NCBI GenBank assembly: GCA_003241475.1
Contig: QFQB01000010.1
Span: 1-35,999 of the forward strand
Direction of reading: 5' to 3'
Origin: Micavibrio aeruginosavorus
GTDB lineage: Bacteria > Pseudomonadota > Alphaproteobacteria > Micavibrionales > Micavibrionaceae
Length of the DNA stretch: 35,999 bases
Position 1 is the stretch's first letter. Each line of letters opens with the position of its first letter. Under the pieces are notes generated by a model, which was given only the letters and a program-made list of their open reading frames with translations, had not been told where the DNA came from and searched no databases. Shown piece by piece: positions 6,894-14,984 of this stretch. A program made the translations under genes and the position numbers.

Positions 6894-7150
6894 GGGGCAC
6901 TCCTTTTTACATTAACGTTACGATTTATACGATACGAATGGTTTTAAATTAAAAGGGTTCGCGGGTGCAATTTTGGCGTAAAGGTTATCCACAACTTCGC
7001 GTTTTGTTATAGGGCGTTAGGGATAAGGGAACTGTAAGTCACTGTAATCGTTTGTCAAAGGGAAGCGATGGCGTTTTTGGTTTGTCAGCGTGGTCTTTTC
7101 ATGAGATAACGGCGGCTTCCAAAAAAACGATATAAAAAGGATAGAGGGTC
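6894..7150. promoter_or_regulatory. Divergent intergenic region: palindromes, DnaA box and tandem repeat
   Basis: This 257-base region separates the TetR gene from the RimK-like gene. It contains the palindromes TAACGTTA (6913-6920) and TTTTAAATTAAAA (6942-6954) near the TetR start, a perfect DnaA box TTATCCACA (6985-6993), and a tandem repeat ACTGTAA (7031-7037 and 7041-7047) with a 10-base period. The TetR-proximal palindromes could be operators. A single DnaA box is not enough for an origin. A Shine-Dalgarno AAGGATAGAGGG lies before 7151. Confidence 0.45.
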
Positions 7151-8194
7151 ATGGAAGTCTGGATTCTATACGGGGACGATATCGAGTCTGCATCTGATCT
7201 AGCGCATGAAGTGCGCCGCTTTAAAGCCGAAGCCGAGCGCATGGGCGTCGATCTGAAAGTTTACAATCCCGCACATTTCGATTTGATCGTGTCCGAGCAC
7301 ACACGCGATTCCATCATGATCAAGGGTAAGCCGGTCAAAATTCCGGATGTCGTCTACCCGTATTTCAACCATCACGACCACAGCTATTTCAGCCTTGCCA
7401 TCGTTCGCCAGCTGGAGCGGATGGGGTGCCTTGTTTACAACACGGCCGAGACCATTGAGACGGTGCGCGACAAATTGCACACGCATCAAGTGCTTTGCGA
7501 AAAGGGCATTACATCGCCGACCACGATGCTGGCCAAGTTTCCGATCGATGACGATATGATGAACATGATCGAGCACACGCTCGGTTTTCCACTTATCGTC
7601 AAGACGCTCAAAGGGGCGCTGGGCGTGGGTGTGTTCCTGATCGAAAATGCGAAATCCTTCCGCGACCAGATGGACTTGATCGGCCAGACCAGCCCGGACA
7701 TCCAGCTTATTTTTCAGGAATTCGTTGAAGCGTCCAAGGGACGCGATTTGCGTCTGTTTGTCGTGGATGGCGAGGTGATCGCCAGCATGGAGCGTCGCGC
7801 CAAGGACGGCGATTTCAAAGCCAACTTCAGCGGCGGCGGATCGGTGCATGAATTCAAGCCCGACCAGAAAGCCATCGACCTCTCGGTCGCCACGGCGCGG
7901 GTTCTCAATATTGAGATCGGCGGCATTGATTTGTTGTTCTTGAAAGACGGCGGATACACGATTTGCGAAGCGAACACGTTCCCCGGCTTTAAGGGCCTTG
8001 AAAAAGCATCGGGCGTAAATGTGCCGGAGAAAATTTTCCAGTCGATGGAGCGCCGTCTGGTCGTGCATCAGAAAAACAAGAAGGCCGCGCCGACCAACCT
8101 TGCCGTCTACCGCAAGAAAAAAGCGCCGATGGATATCATCAACGACTGGGCCACGCAGGCGAAGCGCTGGTTTGCCGACCGTAAAGTCGCTTGA
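7151..8194 (+). CDS. RimK-type ATP-grasp ligase (alpha-L-glutamate ligase-like)
   Basis: A 347-residue ATP-grasp enzyme. The pre-ATP-grasp domain covers about residues 1-110, and the ATP-grasp fold follows. K151 (FPLIVKTLKGALGVGVFL) is the expected ATP lysine, E190 lies in the adenine-binding segment FQEFV, and D260, E273 and N275 (IGGIDLLF, ICEANTFPGF) are metal ligands. RimK relatives join an amino acid to a carboxylate (ribosomal protein S6, coenzyme F420, lysine carrier proteins, peptides); the substrate here cannot be read from sequence. The C-terminus (residues 305-347) is basic. There is no carrier-protein or protease partner nearby. In many alphaproteobacteria gshB, another ATP-grasp gene, lies near yraN, but this protein is RimK-like rather than GshB-like. 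Confidence 0.85.
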   Translation: MEVWILYGDDIESASDLAHEVRRFKAEAERMGVDLKVYNPAHFDLIVSEHTRDSIMIKGKPVKIPDVVYPYFNHHDHSYFSLAIVRQLERMGCLVYNTAETIETVRDKLHTHQVLCEKGITSPTTMLAKFPIDDDMMNMIEHTLGFPLIVKTLKGALGVGVFLIENAKSFRDQMDLIGQTSPDIQLIFQEFVEASKGRDLRLFVVDGEVIASMERRAKDGDFKANFSGGGSVHEFKPDQKAIDLSVATARVLNIEIGGIDLLFLKDGGYTICEANTFPGFKGLEKASGVNVPEKIFQSMERRLVVHQKNKKAAPTNLAVYRKKKAPMDIINDWATQAKRWFADRKVA

Positions 8195-9175
8195 TTAAAT
8201 GGCCGCTGCAGGGGCGGCTTTAAGATCCTGTCGGGTCGTCGCCGCAACGGGCAGGTGGTCATAGAATTCTTTGGGCAGGTCCAGACCGTCCACCGTGCGT
8301 TCGCGAAGATCGCGGTATTGTCTTTCGCTGGTTTCAAGATTGCCAGCGTTTTCCTTGATATTTTTTGTCAGACCTTTGTGAATAGTGTCGATGCTGTCTT
8401 CCAGTCCTGAAAGACGGATGTCCGCGGCTTGAAGGTTGTTGCCGTTTTCCCAGCTGCTCATAAGGCTTAGGACATCAATGCCCGTGATGCCCCAGAGCAT
8501 GTCGCTATCCGCAATCTTGGCAATTTTGTCGGCCCTAAGATCTGCCAGTTGCAGGCTGGATAGGTTGCCGACGGATTTTTCGACAAAGGCTTTGTATTCT
8601 TTGATATCCTTGCCGACACCGCGCAAGTGCCGCACGGCATCGCGGGTCTCGTCATCGGAGATCATTGTGGTGAACATATTGTTGACGCCCATGTCTAGGA
8701 TTTCACTGTTGATTGCTTCCTTGGTTTCTTCCCTCGCATCGGCAATACTGCCTTGAAGCTCTTCGGTTTTTTGCAAGATCGCCTGAAGCGCGGTTTGCGT
8801 TTGCTGCTGAGGAATCCGGCGCGATTCAATATCGTCTATGCTACGTGCAAGGGCGGGATTGTCTTTTGCCACCGCGCGCATGATGTCATCGGCCTGTCCG
8901 GCGGCGGCATTTTGCAGACGCGTCACCACTTCGTCGCGGCGGGCTACGGCTTTGCCTCTGTCTTGTTCGATGTCGGGGACGATGGTTGCGCGGTGCCAGA
9001 GTTTTTTGATGGTGCCGACAAAGAAGCCGCTTTCTTTTTCATCGGTCCGCAAATCTTGCAGATCTTTTTCAAAACTGGCGACGACGGTATTGGCGCGTTG
9101 TAGGGTGGCCAGTTCTTGTTGTCCGGTGGTTTGCCACCATTGTTGGGCTTTCCGAACAGATTCCGTAACGCTCAT
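8195..9175 (-). CDS. Coiled-coil hypothetical protein, 326 aa
   Basis: I do not recognise a family. The start is ATG 9175 behind AAGGGGATGAT. There is no signal peptide or membrane segment. Long stretches are predicted helical with heptads (residues 15-45, 70-160 and 255-300), rich in Gln, Glu, Asp and Lys. The stop codon directly abuts that of the RimK-like gene (8194/8195), so the genes converge with zero spacing and no terminator. A cytosolic structural or scaffold role is a guess from composition only. Confidence 0.75.
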   Translation of the reverse strand: MSVTESVRKAQQWWQTTGQQELATLQRANTVVASFEKDLQDLRTDEKESGFFVGTIKKLWHRATIVPDIEQDRGKAVARRDEVVTRLQNAAAGQADDIMRAVAKDNPALARSIDDIESRRIPQQQTQTALQAILQKTEELQGSIADAREETKEAINSEILDMGVNNMFTTMISDDETRDAVRHLRGVGKDIKEYKAFVEKSVGNLSSLQLADLRADKIAKIADSDMLWGITGIDVLSLMSSWENGNNLQAADIRLSGLEDSIDTIHKGLTKNIKENAGNLETSERQYRDLRERTVDGLDLPKEFYDHLPVAATTRQDLKAAPAAAI

Positions 9176-9303
9176 ATCATCCCCTTTGCTATAGAGGATT
9201 ATTATTTATGTAAAATATATTGTCAATGTAAAACGAATAATTTAAATTATTCAATATGTTATGAGAATTTCCCGGTCTCTTGTCCGTCTTTTTTGAATGA
9301 TTT

Positions 9304-9885
9304 TCAGTTCTTATCGCGCAGATTTCTTTCAATGCGGCTATCGGGAATAAGCCAGAGTGCGGCAAGGCCCGTGTAGACGACGAGGCCGCATACAGGAGAG
9401 ACGAAGCTTAGACCGATGCCAAGCAAATAGCCTGCCATCGAGCACATTTCTTTGGTCTTGCTACCGAGCGCGTTCTTGACGTCAGGATTGCGGGTGGGAT
9501 CGCAGGTGAGCGTTTGTACCAGAATATAATAAGCGACTGCGGCCATGAAGAGCACAAAGCCGTAAAGCGCAACAGGGTAAAGCGCGTAGTGGTTCTCGCC
9601 CATCCAGCCCGTGACGAAGGGCAGCAGAGAAAGCCAGAACAGCAGATGAAGATTGCCCCAGAGGGCGCGGCCGTTTACGGAGTGCACGGCCTGAAACAAA
9701 TGGTGATGGTTGTTCCAGTAAATGCCGACATAGATAAAGCTCAGCACGTAAGAAAAGAAGACAGGGACAAGACCTATCAATCCTTCGAGCGCGGTTGTAT
9801 GCGGCACTTTCAGTTCCAGCACCATGATCGTGATAATAATGGCGATGACGGCATCGCTGAAGGCTTCGACGCGGTTCTTGTGCAT
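9304..9885 (-). CDS. TMEM175-family (DUF1211) potassium-channel-like membrane protein
   Basis: A 193-residue polytopic protein with about six membrane helices. The signature R-x3-FSDAVIAI sits at residues 5-16, as in bacterial TMEM175 channels (FSD motif on helix 1), followed by LELKVP. Bacterial TMEM175 proteins form tetrameric potassium-permeable channels. The Shine-Dalgarno AGGAG lies inside the end of the upstream LpoA-like gene, whose stop is three bases away, so the two are translated from one mRNA. Why a channel is coupled to a peptidoglycan-synthesis activator is not clear from sequence. Confidence 0.88.
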   Translation of the reverse strand: MHKNRVEAFSDAVIAIIITIMVLELKVPHTTALEGLIGLVPVFFSYVLSFIYVGIYWNNHHHLFQAVHSVNGRALWGNLHLLFWLSLLPFVTGWMGENHYALYPVALYGFVLFMAAVAYYILVQTLTCDPTRNPDVKNALGSKTKEMCSMAGYLLGIGLSFVSPVCGLVVYTGLAALWLIPDSRIERNLRDKN

Positions 9886-9888
9886 GTT

Positions 9889-11025
9889 TTATCTCCTGAA
9901 CGATGCCGGAGCAGGGTCCACTTCGACGATGCGGCCATTTTGAATGGACAATACGGCCATGCCTCGTTCAACCAGTCCCGAGCGGTTGAAGCGGATGATG
10001 CCGTCCACGCCCGCAAAGCCGTTTGCGGAGGTCAAACTGCCGGCGTCGTAGGCGGGGCCGCGTCCGGCATTCAAGCCGGATTGCGCCAGTGTTTCGGCAA
10101 GCGCGGTTGCATCGTAAGCCATGCTTGCGATGCGGATGGGTTTTGATCCGTATGTGGATTGGTAGCGTTGCTCGAAACCTGCGCGCGCGGACGGCGAGGG
10201 TGCGGCGAACAAGGCGCCGTTCATATCCGGCATGGCGGCGATGCGGTTATCATCCCACAAACCGGTGCCGAGTTTTTGTGCGGATTTGTTGGGTACGCGA
10301 GCGAGCGCGGCGGTCAGAGCCTGTCCGCCCGCCGGAATGAACACGGCGTCGTAAGCGGCAGGATCGGAGAGGGCGCGGGAGATGGTGATGCCTGCGTCTG
10401 CCGCTTCGGATTCGAAATTGCGCGAAACGGTTGTGCCGTATTCATCCGCGCCGGAGACGACGGCGGCGCGTTTGATGCCTTTGGCAGCGGCGTAATCAAC
10501 GATGCGTTCAACCTGACCGAACGGCAAGAAGCCCATGACGTATGTGTTGCCGCCTGCCAAGGTCCAATCGGTAGAGAAAGCTATGACATTGACGCGCCCG
10601 CCTGCGACGGATTTCACCGCGCGGACTTCTTCGGCGAACAATGGACCAAGAATAAGCTGCGCGCCGCTTTGCAAAGCGGCGGCGGCGGCGGCGGATGCCC
10701 CGGACGCTGTGCCTTGGGTATCCTGCGGCATGAGTTCGAAATTGTCATATCCCATATCGAAGACGGCGAGTTGCGCGGCCTGCAACATGGATTGGCCGAC
10801 GTTGGCATTTGCACCGGAAAGCGGGAGCAAAATCGCGACTTTGACTGTGCCGGACTGCGCCGCGCCTTGCGGCAGAGCGGAGATGACGGGTGCGGATTCA
10901 CTTCCATATGTTGCGCTCTGATCGGCTGTTCTGTCCCAAGGCGATTTGCCGCCCGCGCATCCGCCAAGGGCAAATAAAAGGAGGAAAAGGGAAAAAACCG
11001 TACAAAAGCGGTGAAAGATGGTCAT
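9889..11025 (-). CDS. LpoA/LppC-like penicillin-binding protein activator lipoprotein
   Basis: A lipoprotein of about 378 residues: positively charged start, hydrophobic FLLLFAL and lipobox LGGC with C23 acylated. The mature part is a type-1 periplasmic-binding-protein fold (VKVAILLPLSGANANVGQ, AAQLAVFD, ILGPLFAEEV, FSTDWTLAGG), as in the C-terminal domain of E. coli LpoA, which activates PBP1A from the outer membrane. The N-terminal TPR domain of E. coli LpoA is absent, the usual short alphaproteobacterial form. Divergent rsmI and then yraN support this identity. Start: ATG 11025 fits the signal peptide but AGGAG is only one base away; ATG 11049 in the same frame is an alternative without Shine-Dalgarno. 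Confidence 0.86.
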   Translation of the reverse strand: MTIFHRFCTVFSLFLLLFALGGCAGGKSPWDRTADQSATYGSESAPVISALPQGAAQSGTVKVAILLPLSGANANVGQSMLQAAQLAVFDMGYDNFELMPQDTQGTASGASAAAAAALQSGAQLILGPLFAEEVRAVKSVAGGRVNVIAFSTDWTLAGGNTYVMGFLPFGQVERIVDYAAAKGIKRAAVVSGADEYGTTVSRNFESEAADAGITISRALSDPAAYDAVFIPAGGQALTAALARVPNKSAQKLGTGLWDDNRIAAMPDMNGALFAAPSPSARAGFEQRYQSTYGSKPIRIASMAYDATALAETLAQSGLNAGRGPAYDAGSLTSANGFAGVDGIIRFNRSGLVERGMAVLSIQNGRIVEVDPAPASFRR

Positions 11026-11071
11026 GCTCCTGATACTCTCATTCGTCATAAATCGTTGGTTTGGTTGGGAT

Positions 11072-11956
11072 ATGAAATCAGAGACTACACAAAAAGAAGC
11101 GCGAACGCCACAGGAGGTTTCCCTCAAAGCCGGACTTTATCTGGTGCCGACGCCGATCGGCAATCTGCGCGATCTGACATTCCGCGCGCTCGATGTTCTG
11201 GCCGGCGTCGATTTGATCGTCTGCGAAGATACGCGCGTCACCGGAAAATTGATGAAGGCGTTCGGATTGAAAAAGCCGATGCGCGTTTACAACGACCATG
11301 CGACGGAAAAAGACCGCGCGAACATCATCAAGGTGATCGAAGAGGGCGAGAGCGTCGCTCTGGTGTCCGATGCCGGCACGCCGATGATTTCGGACCCCGG
11401 CTATAAACTGGTGCGCGAGATTATTGCGCAAGGGCACGATGTCACCGCCCTTCCCGGCGCGAACGCGATTTTGCCTGCGCTGCAATTGTCGGGGCTTCCT
11501 TGCGATGCGTTCAGCTTTATCGGGTTTTTGCCCGCGCGGTCCGGCCCGCGCAAAAGTGTTCTGGAGAAATGGCACGACCGTCCGGGCACGCTGATTTGCT
11601 ATGAAACCGGTCCGCGTCTTGAAGAAAGCCTCAAGGATATCAAAAAGGTTCTGGGCGACCGCCCCGCCGCCATCGCGCGCGAATTGACGAAGCTGTACGA
11701 AGAAGTGCGGCGCGGGAAGCTTTCCGCCTTGATCGATCAGGTCGTAGCCGAAGGCGCGCCCAAAGGCGAGATCGTTCTGATTATCGGCGAAAACAAGCAC
11801 GAGGAAACGATTTCGACAGAGACGATCGAAGGGCAACTGCTTCAGGCGCTCAAGAGCTTGTCCGTGCGCGATGCGGCGGAATTGGTTGCCGGCGCAACGG
11901 GCAAGCCGAAAAAAGCGATTTATATGCTGGCGCTGAAATTGTCCGGAAAAGCATGA
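11072..11956 (+). CDS. rsmI: RsmI, 16S rRNA (cytidine1402-2'-O)-methyltransferase
   Basis: A 294-residue SAM-dependent tetrapyrrole-methylase-fold protein. The family motif GLYLVPTPIGNLRDLTFRAL is at residues 21-40, then VCEDTRVTGKL, VSDAGTPMISDPGY and ALPGANAILPAL. RsmI 2'-O-methylates C1402 of 16S rRNA in the decoding centre. ATG 11072 is chosen because homology begins shortly after; the frame is open upstream but would overlap the divergent lipoprotein start. The last codons overlap yraN by four bases (ATGA), so translation is coupled. Confidence 0.95.
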   Translation: MKSETTQKEARTPQEVSLKAGLYLVPTPIGNLRDLTFRALDVLAGVDLIVCEDTRVTGKLMKAFGLKKPMRVYNDHATEKDRANIIKVIEEGESVALVSDAGTPMISDPGYKLVREIIAQGHDVTALPGANAILPALQLSGLPCDAFSFIGFLPARSGPRKSVLEKWHDRPGTLICYETGPRLEESLKDIKKVLGDRPAAIARELTKLYEEVRRGKLSALIDQVVAEGAPKGEIVLIIGENKHEETISTETIEGQLLQALKSLSVRDAAELVAGATGKPKKAIYMLALKLSGKA

Positions 11957-12312
11957 GCGAGCAAAAACGCAGAACATACGATCAGGGGATCATGGGCGAG
12001 GGCGCGGCGGAAATATTCCTTCGCGCCAAGGGATTTAAAATTCTGGCGCGGCGGTACAAATCCTCCGTCGGTGAAATCGATTTGATCGCGCTGGACGATC
12101 CGTATCTTGTTTTCGTTGAAGTAAAAGCCCGCCAAAGCGTGGAGGACGCGCTTCATGCGATCACGCCGAAAATGCGTAGCCGCATTCATGAGGCCGCAGG
12201 CCATTTTATTGCCGCAAATCCCGCTTACGCTGACTTTCCTATGCGCGTGGACGTGATGGCGGTGCAGTTGCCGTTCAAAATCCAGCATCTCGAAAACGCG
12301 TTTATGGAATAA
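11953..12312 (+). CDS. yraN: YraN, UPF0102 endonuclease-fold protein
   Basis: A 119-residue protein of the UPF0102 family with a restriction-endonuclease-like core: GEIDLIALD (E41, D43), VFVEVKAR (E56, K58) and RVDVMAV near the end. The acidic residues and lysine match the PD-(D/E)xK pattern. Its biochemical role is not well established. The start overlaps the rsmI stop by four bases. The rsmI/lpoA/yraN grouping is a known conserved neighbourhood in proteobacteria. Confidence 0.93.
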   Translation: MSEQKRRTYDQGIMGEGAAEIFLRAKGFKILARRYKSSVGEIDLIALDDPYLVFVEVKARQSVEDALHAITPKMRSRIHEAAGHFIAANPAYADFPMRVDVMAVQLPFKIQHLENAFME

Positions 12313-12371
12313 CTTGCCCCGCGGCGTCCGCCGTACCATAATCGTTGAAAATTCAAATCAGGAGCAAAGCG

Positions 12372-13346
12372 ATGATCGACAGACGCAATTTCATGATCGG
12401 CAGCGGACTTGTTGCAGGAGGCATGCTTTTGAAGCCATCGCTCGGGATAGACAGCGCCATGGCAGCACAAACAGGATCACAAGTTCCCGGATTTTACCGC
12501 ACCAATGTCGGTTCCATTCAGGTGACGGCGCTACTCGACGGCACAACGGAATTTTCCGACGATCTTTTTACATCCGTCGGCGGCAAGGAAGAAGATCTCA
12601 AGGCTTCCAAGGAAAAGAATTTTTTTGATGCAGGCAAGCCGTTTCCGGGTTTCGTGAACGGCTTTCTGGTCAATACCGGATCGCGTTTAACGTTGATAGA
12701 TACGGGCGCGCGCGGCGCAATGCCCAAGGCCGGAAAGCTGGTCGATAATCTGGCGGCAGCGGGCGTTTCACCGGATGATATAGATGAAATTATCATCACA
12801 CATGCACACCCCGATCATGCCGGCGGATTGCTGGATGACAAAGGCATGCGCGTGTTCCCCAAATCCAGCGTGCGCATTTCGCGCGAGGATCTGGATTTCT
12901 GGTTCGATGCCGAGCAAAAAGCGAAGTTTCCGCAAAAGGCGCAGTTGTTCGATATGGCGCAAAAACTGCTCTCGCCCTACCGCAACAGCGGGCAGATCGA
13001 AACGTTTCCCATGGGCAATGATCTGGGCAAGGGCCTGAGTAGCGTTTCGCTCCCTGGTCATACGCCCGGCCACAGCGGGATCCGCATTTCGGATGGCGCC
13101 GAGCAATTGCTGATCTGGGCGGATATCGTGCATTTGCCCGCCGTGCAGTTTGAAAACCCGCAACAATCGATCGGATACGATATTGATCCCGATCAGGCGC
13201 GCAAAACGCGCGCGAAAATTTTCGATGAAGTTGCCACGGATAAAATCCGTGTCGGCGGCATGCATTTGTGCTTCCCCGCAATCGGCCATGTCGCCAAGCG
13301 CGGATCGGGCTATGAATTCGTTCCGCAGATTTTTGAAGATGTTTAA
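12372..13346 (+). CDS. Tat-exported metallo-beta-lactamase-fold hydrolase (methyl parathion hydrolase-like)
   Basis: The start is ATG 12372 with AGGAG about eight bases upstream. The 324-residue product begins with a twin-arginine signal (DRRNFMIG, then a hydrophobic stretch, cleavage near AMAAQ at residues 29-33), so it is exported folded, usually with metals. The fold carries HAHPDH (H144, H146, D148, H149), H230/H234 in GHTPGH, D251 in WADIVH and H298 in GGMHLCFP, a complete di-zinc site. The opening PGFYRTNVGSIQVTALLDGT resembles methyl parathion hydrolase and related lactonase-like enzymes. Substrate unknown; a lactone or ester in the periplasm is likely. It sits between yraN and the BON lipoprotein, where E. 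coli has diaA. Confidence 0.9.
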   Translation: MIDRRNFMIGSGLVAGGMLLKPSLGIDSAMAAQTGSQVPGFYRTNVGSIQVTALLDGTTEFSDDLFTSVGGKEEDLKASKEKNFFDAGKPFPGFVNGFLVNTGSRLTLIDTGARGAMPKAGKLVDNLAAAGVSPDDIDEIIITHAHPDHAGGLLDDKGMRVFPKSSVRISREDLDFWFDAEQKAKFPQKAQLFDMAQKLLSPYRNSGQIETFPMGNDLGKGLSSVSLPGHTPGHSGIRISDGAEQLLIWADIVHLPAVQFENPQQSIGYDIDPDQARKTRAKIFDEVATDKIRVGGMHLCFPAIGHVAKRGSGYEFVPQIFEDV

Positions 13347-13361
13347 AAGAGGATGTTCCGC

Positions 13362-13973
13362 ATGAGAGTTTTTACATTGCTTTTGATTGCCGGTGTTTCA
13401 ATGAGTGCTATCAGCGCCTGCACGCCGCTCGGCATGGCATCGGGCGCGGCGGCGGGCGTGGGCAATGCGGCTTCGAAAGAAGGGGGTCTCAGCGGCGCGG
13501 TGACGGATGCGTCGATCAAGGGGCAGATCAATGAATCGTGGTTCCAGTACAACATCGAAACCTTCTCCAAACTTTCGACAACCGTCAATCAGGGCCGCGT
13601 GCTCCTGACCGGCGTTGTGCAGAATCCGCAGGACCGCGTCGAAGCCGTGCGCCTTGTCTGGCAGGTGCAGGGCGTCAAGCAGGTCATCAACGAAATCCGC
13701 GTGGCGGACAGTGAAGGCCTTCCCGGCTTTGTCAAAGACAACTGGATTACGACGCGCCTTCGCACAGCCATCACGTTCGAGAAGAACGTCCAATCGCTCA
13801 ACTACTCCATCGATACGGTGCAGGGCGTCGTCTATCTGATGGGCGTGGCGATGAACCAGCATGAGCTTGATACGGTTATCAGCCTTGCCCGCACCATCCC
13901 CAACGTCAAGCAGGTCGTTTCTTACGTGAAGATGATCGGCGAGCCGGTACAGGCCACAGGGATCCAGCAGTGA
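13362..13973 (+). CDS. Two-BON-domain lipoprotein, DolP (YraP)-like
   Basis: A 203-residue lipoprotein. ATG 13362 is chosen over 13353 because AGAGG at 13348-13352 is then nine bases away. A hydrophobic signal ends at lipobox AISAC with C20. Two BON domains follow (about residues 50-115, with GRVLLTGVV...VKQVINEI, and 125-195, with VVYLMGVAMNQHELDTVI...VKQVVSYV). E. coli DolP (YraP) is an outer-membrane lipoprotein with two BON domains that binds phospholipid at division sites and supports envelope integrity; its gene lies near lpoA-yraN as here. The stop overlaps the GTG start of the next gene by four bases, coupling their translation. Confidence 0.88.
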   Translation: MRVFTLLLIAGVSMSAISACTPLGMASGAAAGVGNAASKEGGLSGAVTDASIKGQINESWFQYNIETFSKLSTTVNQGRVLLTGVVQNPQDRVEAVRLVWQVQGVKQVINEIRVADSEGLPGFVKDNWITTRLRTAITFEKNVQSLNYSIDTVQGVVYLMGVAMNQHELDTVISLARTIPNVKQVVSYVKMIGEPVQATGIQQ

Positions 13974-14812
13974 GTTTCGATTTCCGCGCCGTTTTGAAAG
14001 AGTGCGGAGAAAAACAGGACTCCGACATAAATCTTCTAGCCGCCGCGCTGGCGCTTTGCGCGCCGTCGCATGAAGGCATCAGTGCGGACCGTTATTTCAA
14101 CCATGTGTCCAAGCTGGCTCAGGATACCGGAGAGCGTTACATCACTCTTTTGAATGCTGGTGCGGACAACAGCGCGGCGACCCGTCTTGCGGCGCTCAAA
14201 CATACTCTGTCCGATAAAGAAGGCTATAGCGGTGATACGGAGAAATACGATGATCTGCAAAATGCCGATTTGATGCGGGTGATCGATCGTCGTAAGGGGC
14301 TACCGATTTCCTTATGTATTCTTTATATATGTGCGGGCAGGATGAACGGGTGGGATTTGGACGGTATTAATTTTCCCGGCCACTTCCTTTGCCGCATTCA
14401 GTATGGCGGTGTCCGCCTGATCTTCGATCCGTTTTCCGGATGCGAGGTGATGGAGGCGCCTGCATTGCGGCAGCTTCTCAAGAAAATACGCGGCAAACAT
14501 GCGGAGTTGTCGGCGGATTACTACCAGCCCTGCACCAACCGCGACACGCTGATCCGGCTTCAGAACAATGTGAAGCTGCGGCTGATCGAGGCGGAAGATT
14601 ATGAGGGCGCGCTCAAATCCGTCGAGTTGATGCGGCTGATAGACCCGAACGAATATAGATTGCTTCTGGATGCGGGTGTGCTTTATGCAAAAACGGGGCA
14701 ACGCAAGGCCGCTTCCGACGTGCTCGAACGCTATATCGGTTTGACCCCCAATCCGCAGGACCGACGTGACGCCGAAGCGATCCTCCGCCAAATCCGCGAT
14801 ACGGTAAATTAA
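13970..14812 (+). CDS. SirB1-like transglutaminase-fold / TPR protein
   Basis: A 280-residue protein starting at GTG 13970, overlapping the BON-lipoprotein stop. The central segment, KGLPISLCILYICAG then INFPGHFLCRI, is the hallmark of the SirB1/YchA family (transglutaminase-like fold). A C-terminal TPR-like region (about residues 205-270: NNVKLRLIEAEDYEGAL, LLLDAGVLYAKTGQRKAA) follows. The biochemical activity of this family is not settled. There is no signal peptide, so it is cytosolic. Translational coupling to an outer-membrane lipoprotein is notable but unexplained. Confidence 0.88.
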   Translation: MSFDFRAVLKECGEKQDSDINLLAAALALCAPSHEGISADRYFNHVSKLAQDTGERYITLLNAGADNSAATRLAALKHTLSDKEGYSGDTEKYDDLQNADLMRVIDRRKGLPISLCILYICAGRMNGWDLDGINFPGHFLCRIQYGGVRLIFDPFSGCEVMEAPALRQLLKKIRGKHAELSADYYQPCTNRDTLIRLQNNVKLRLIEAEDYEGALKSVELMRLIDPNEYRLLLDAGVLYAKTGQRKAASDVLERYIGLTPNPQDRRDAEAILRQIRDTVN

Positions 14813-14984
14813 ACCATTCACCGCTTCGATTGTGGCAAAATGTGAATAGTTTAAGGTATTGTTGTGCGCCCACTTGTCAGGCAAAGCGGCGCGGGATACA
14901 AGACTCGGGACGGAACCGAATCGTAATTCCAGACGTATTCTTTTCACTTATCGCAATATTTTGATTTCAAAGGAGTTTTCCCCA
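14813..14984 (+). promoter_or_regulatory. Leader and promoter region of pal
   Basis: This 172-base gap precedes pal and gives it its own promoter region, unlike loci where pal follows tolB closely. I could not pick a convincing -35/-10 pair. The leader ends with a strong AAGGAG Shine-Dalgarno at 14970-14975. No terminator for the upstream operon is visible. Confidence 0.35.

Noticed and set aside
6985..6993. Possible origin of replication
   Set aside because: Only one DnaA box was found and no AT-rich unwinding element, cluster of boxes or oriC-linked gene (hemE, dnaA, parAB) is nearby.
12321..12333. Possible terminator after yraN (CGGCG/CGCCG)
   Set aside because: The loop is only two bases and no T-run follows.
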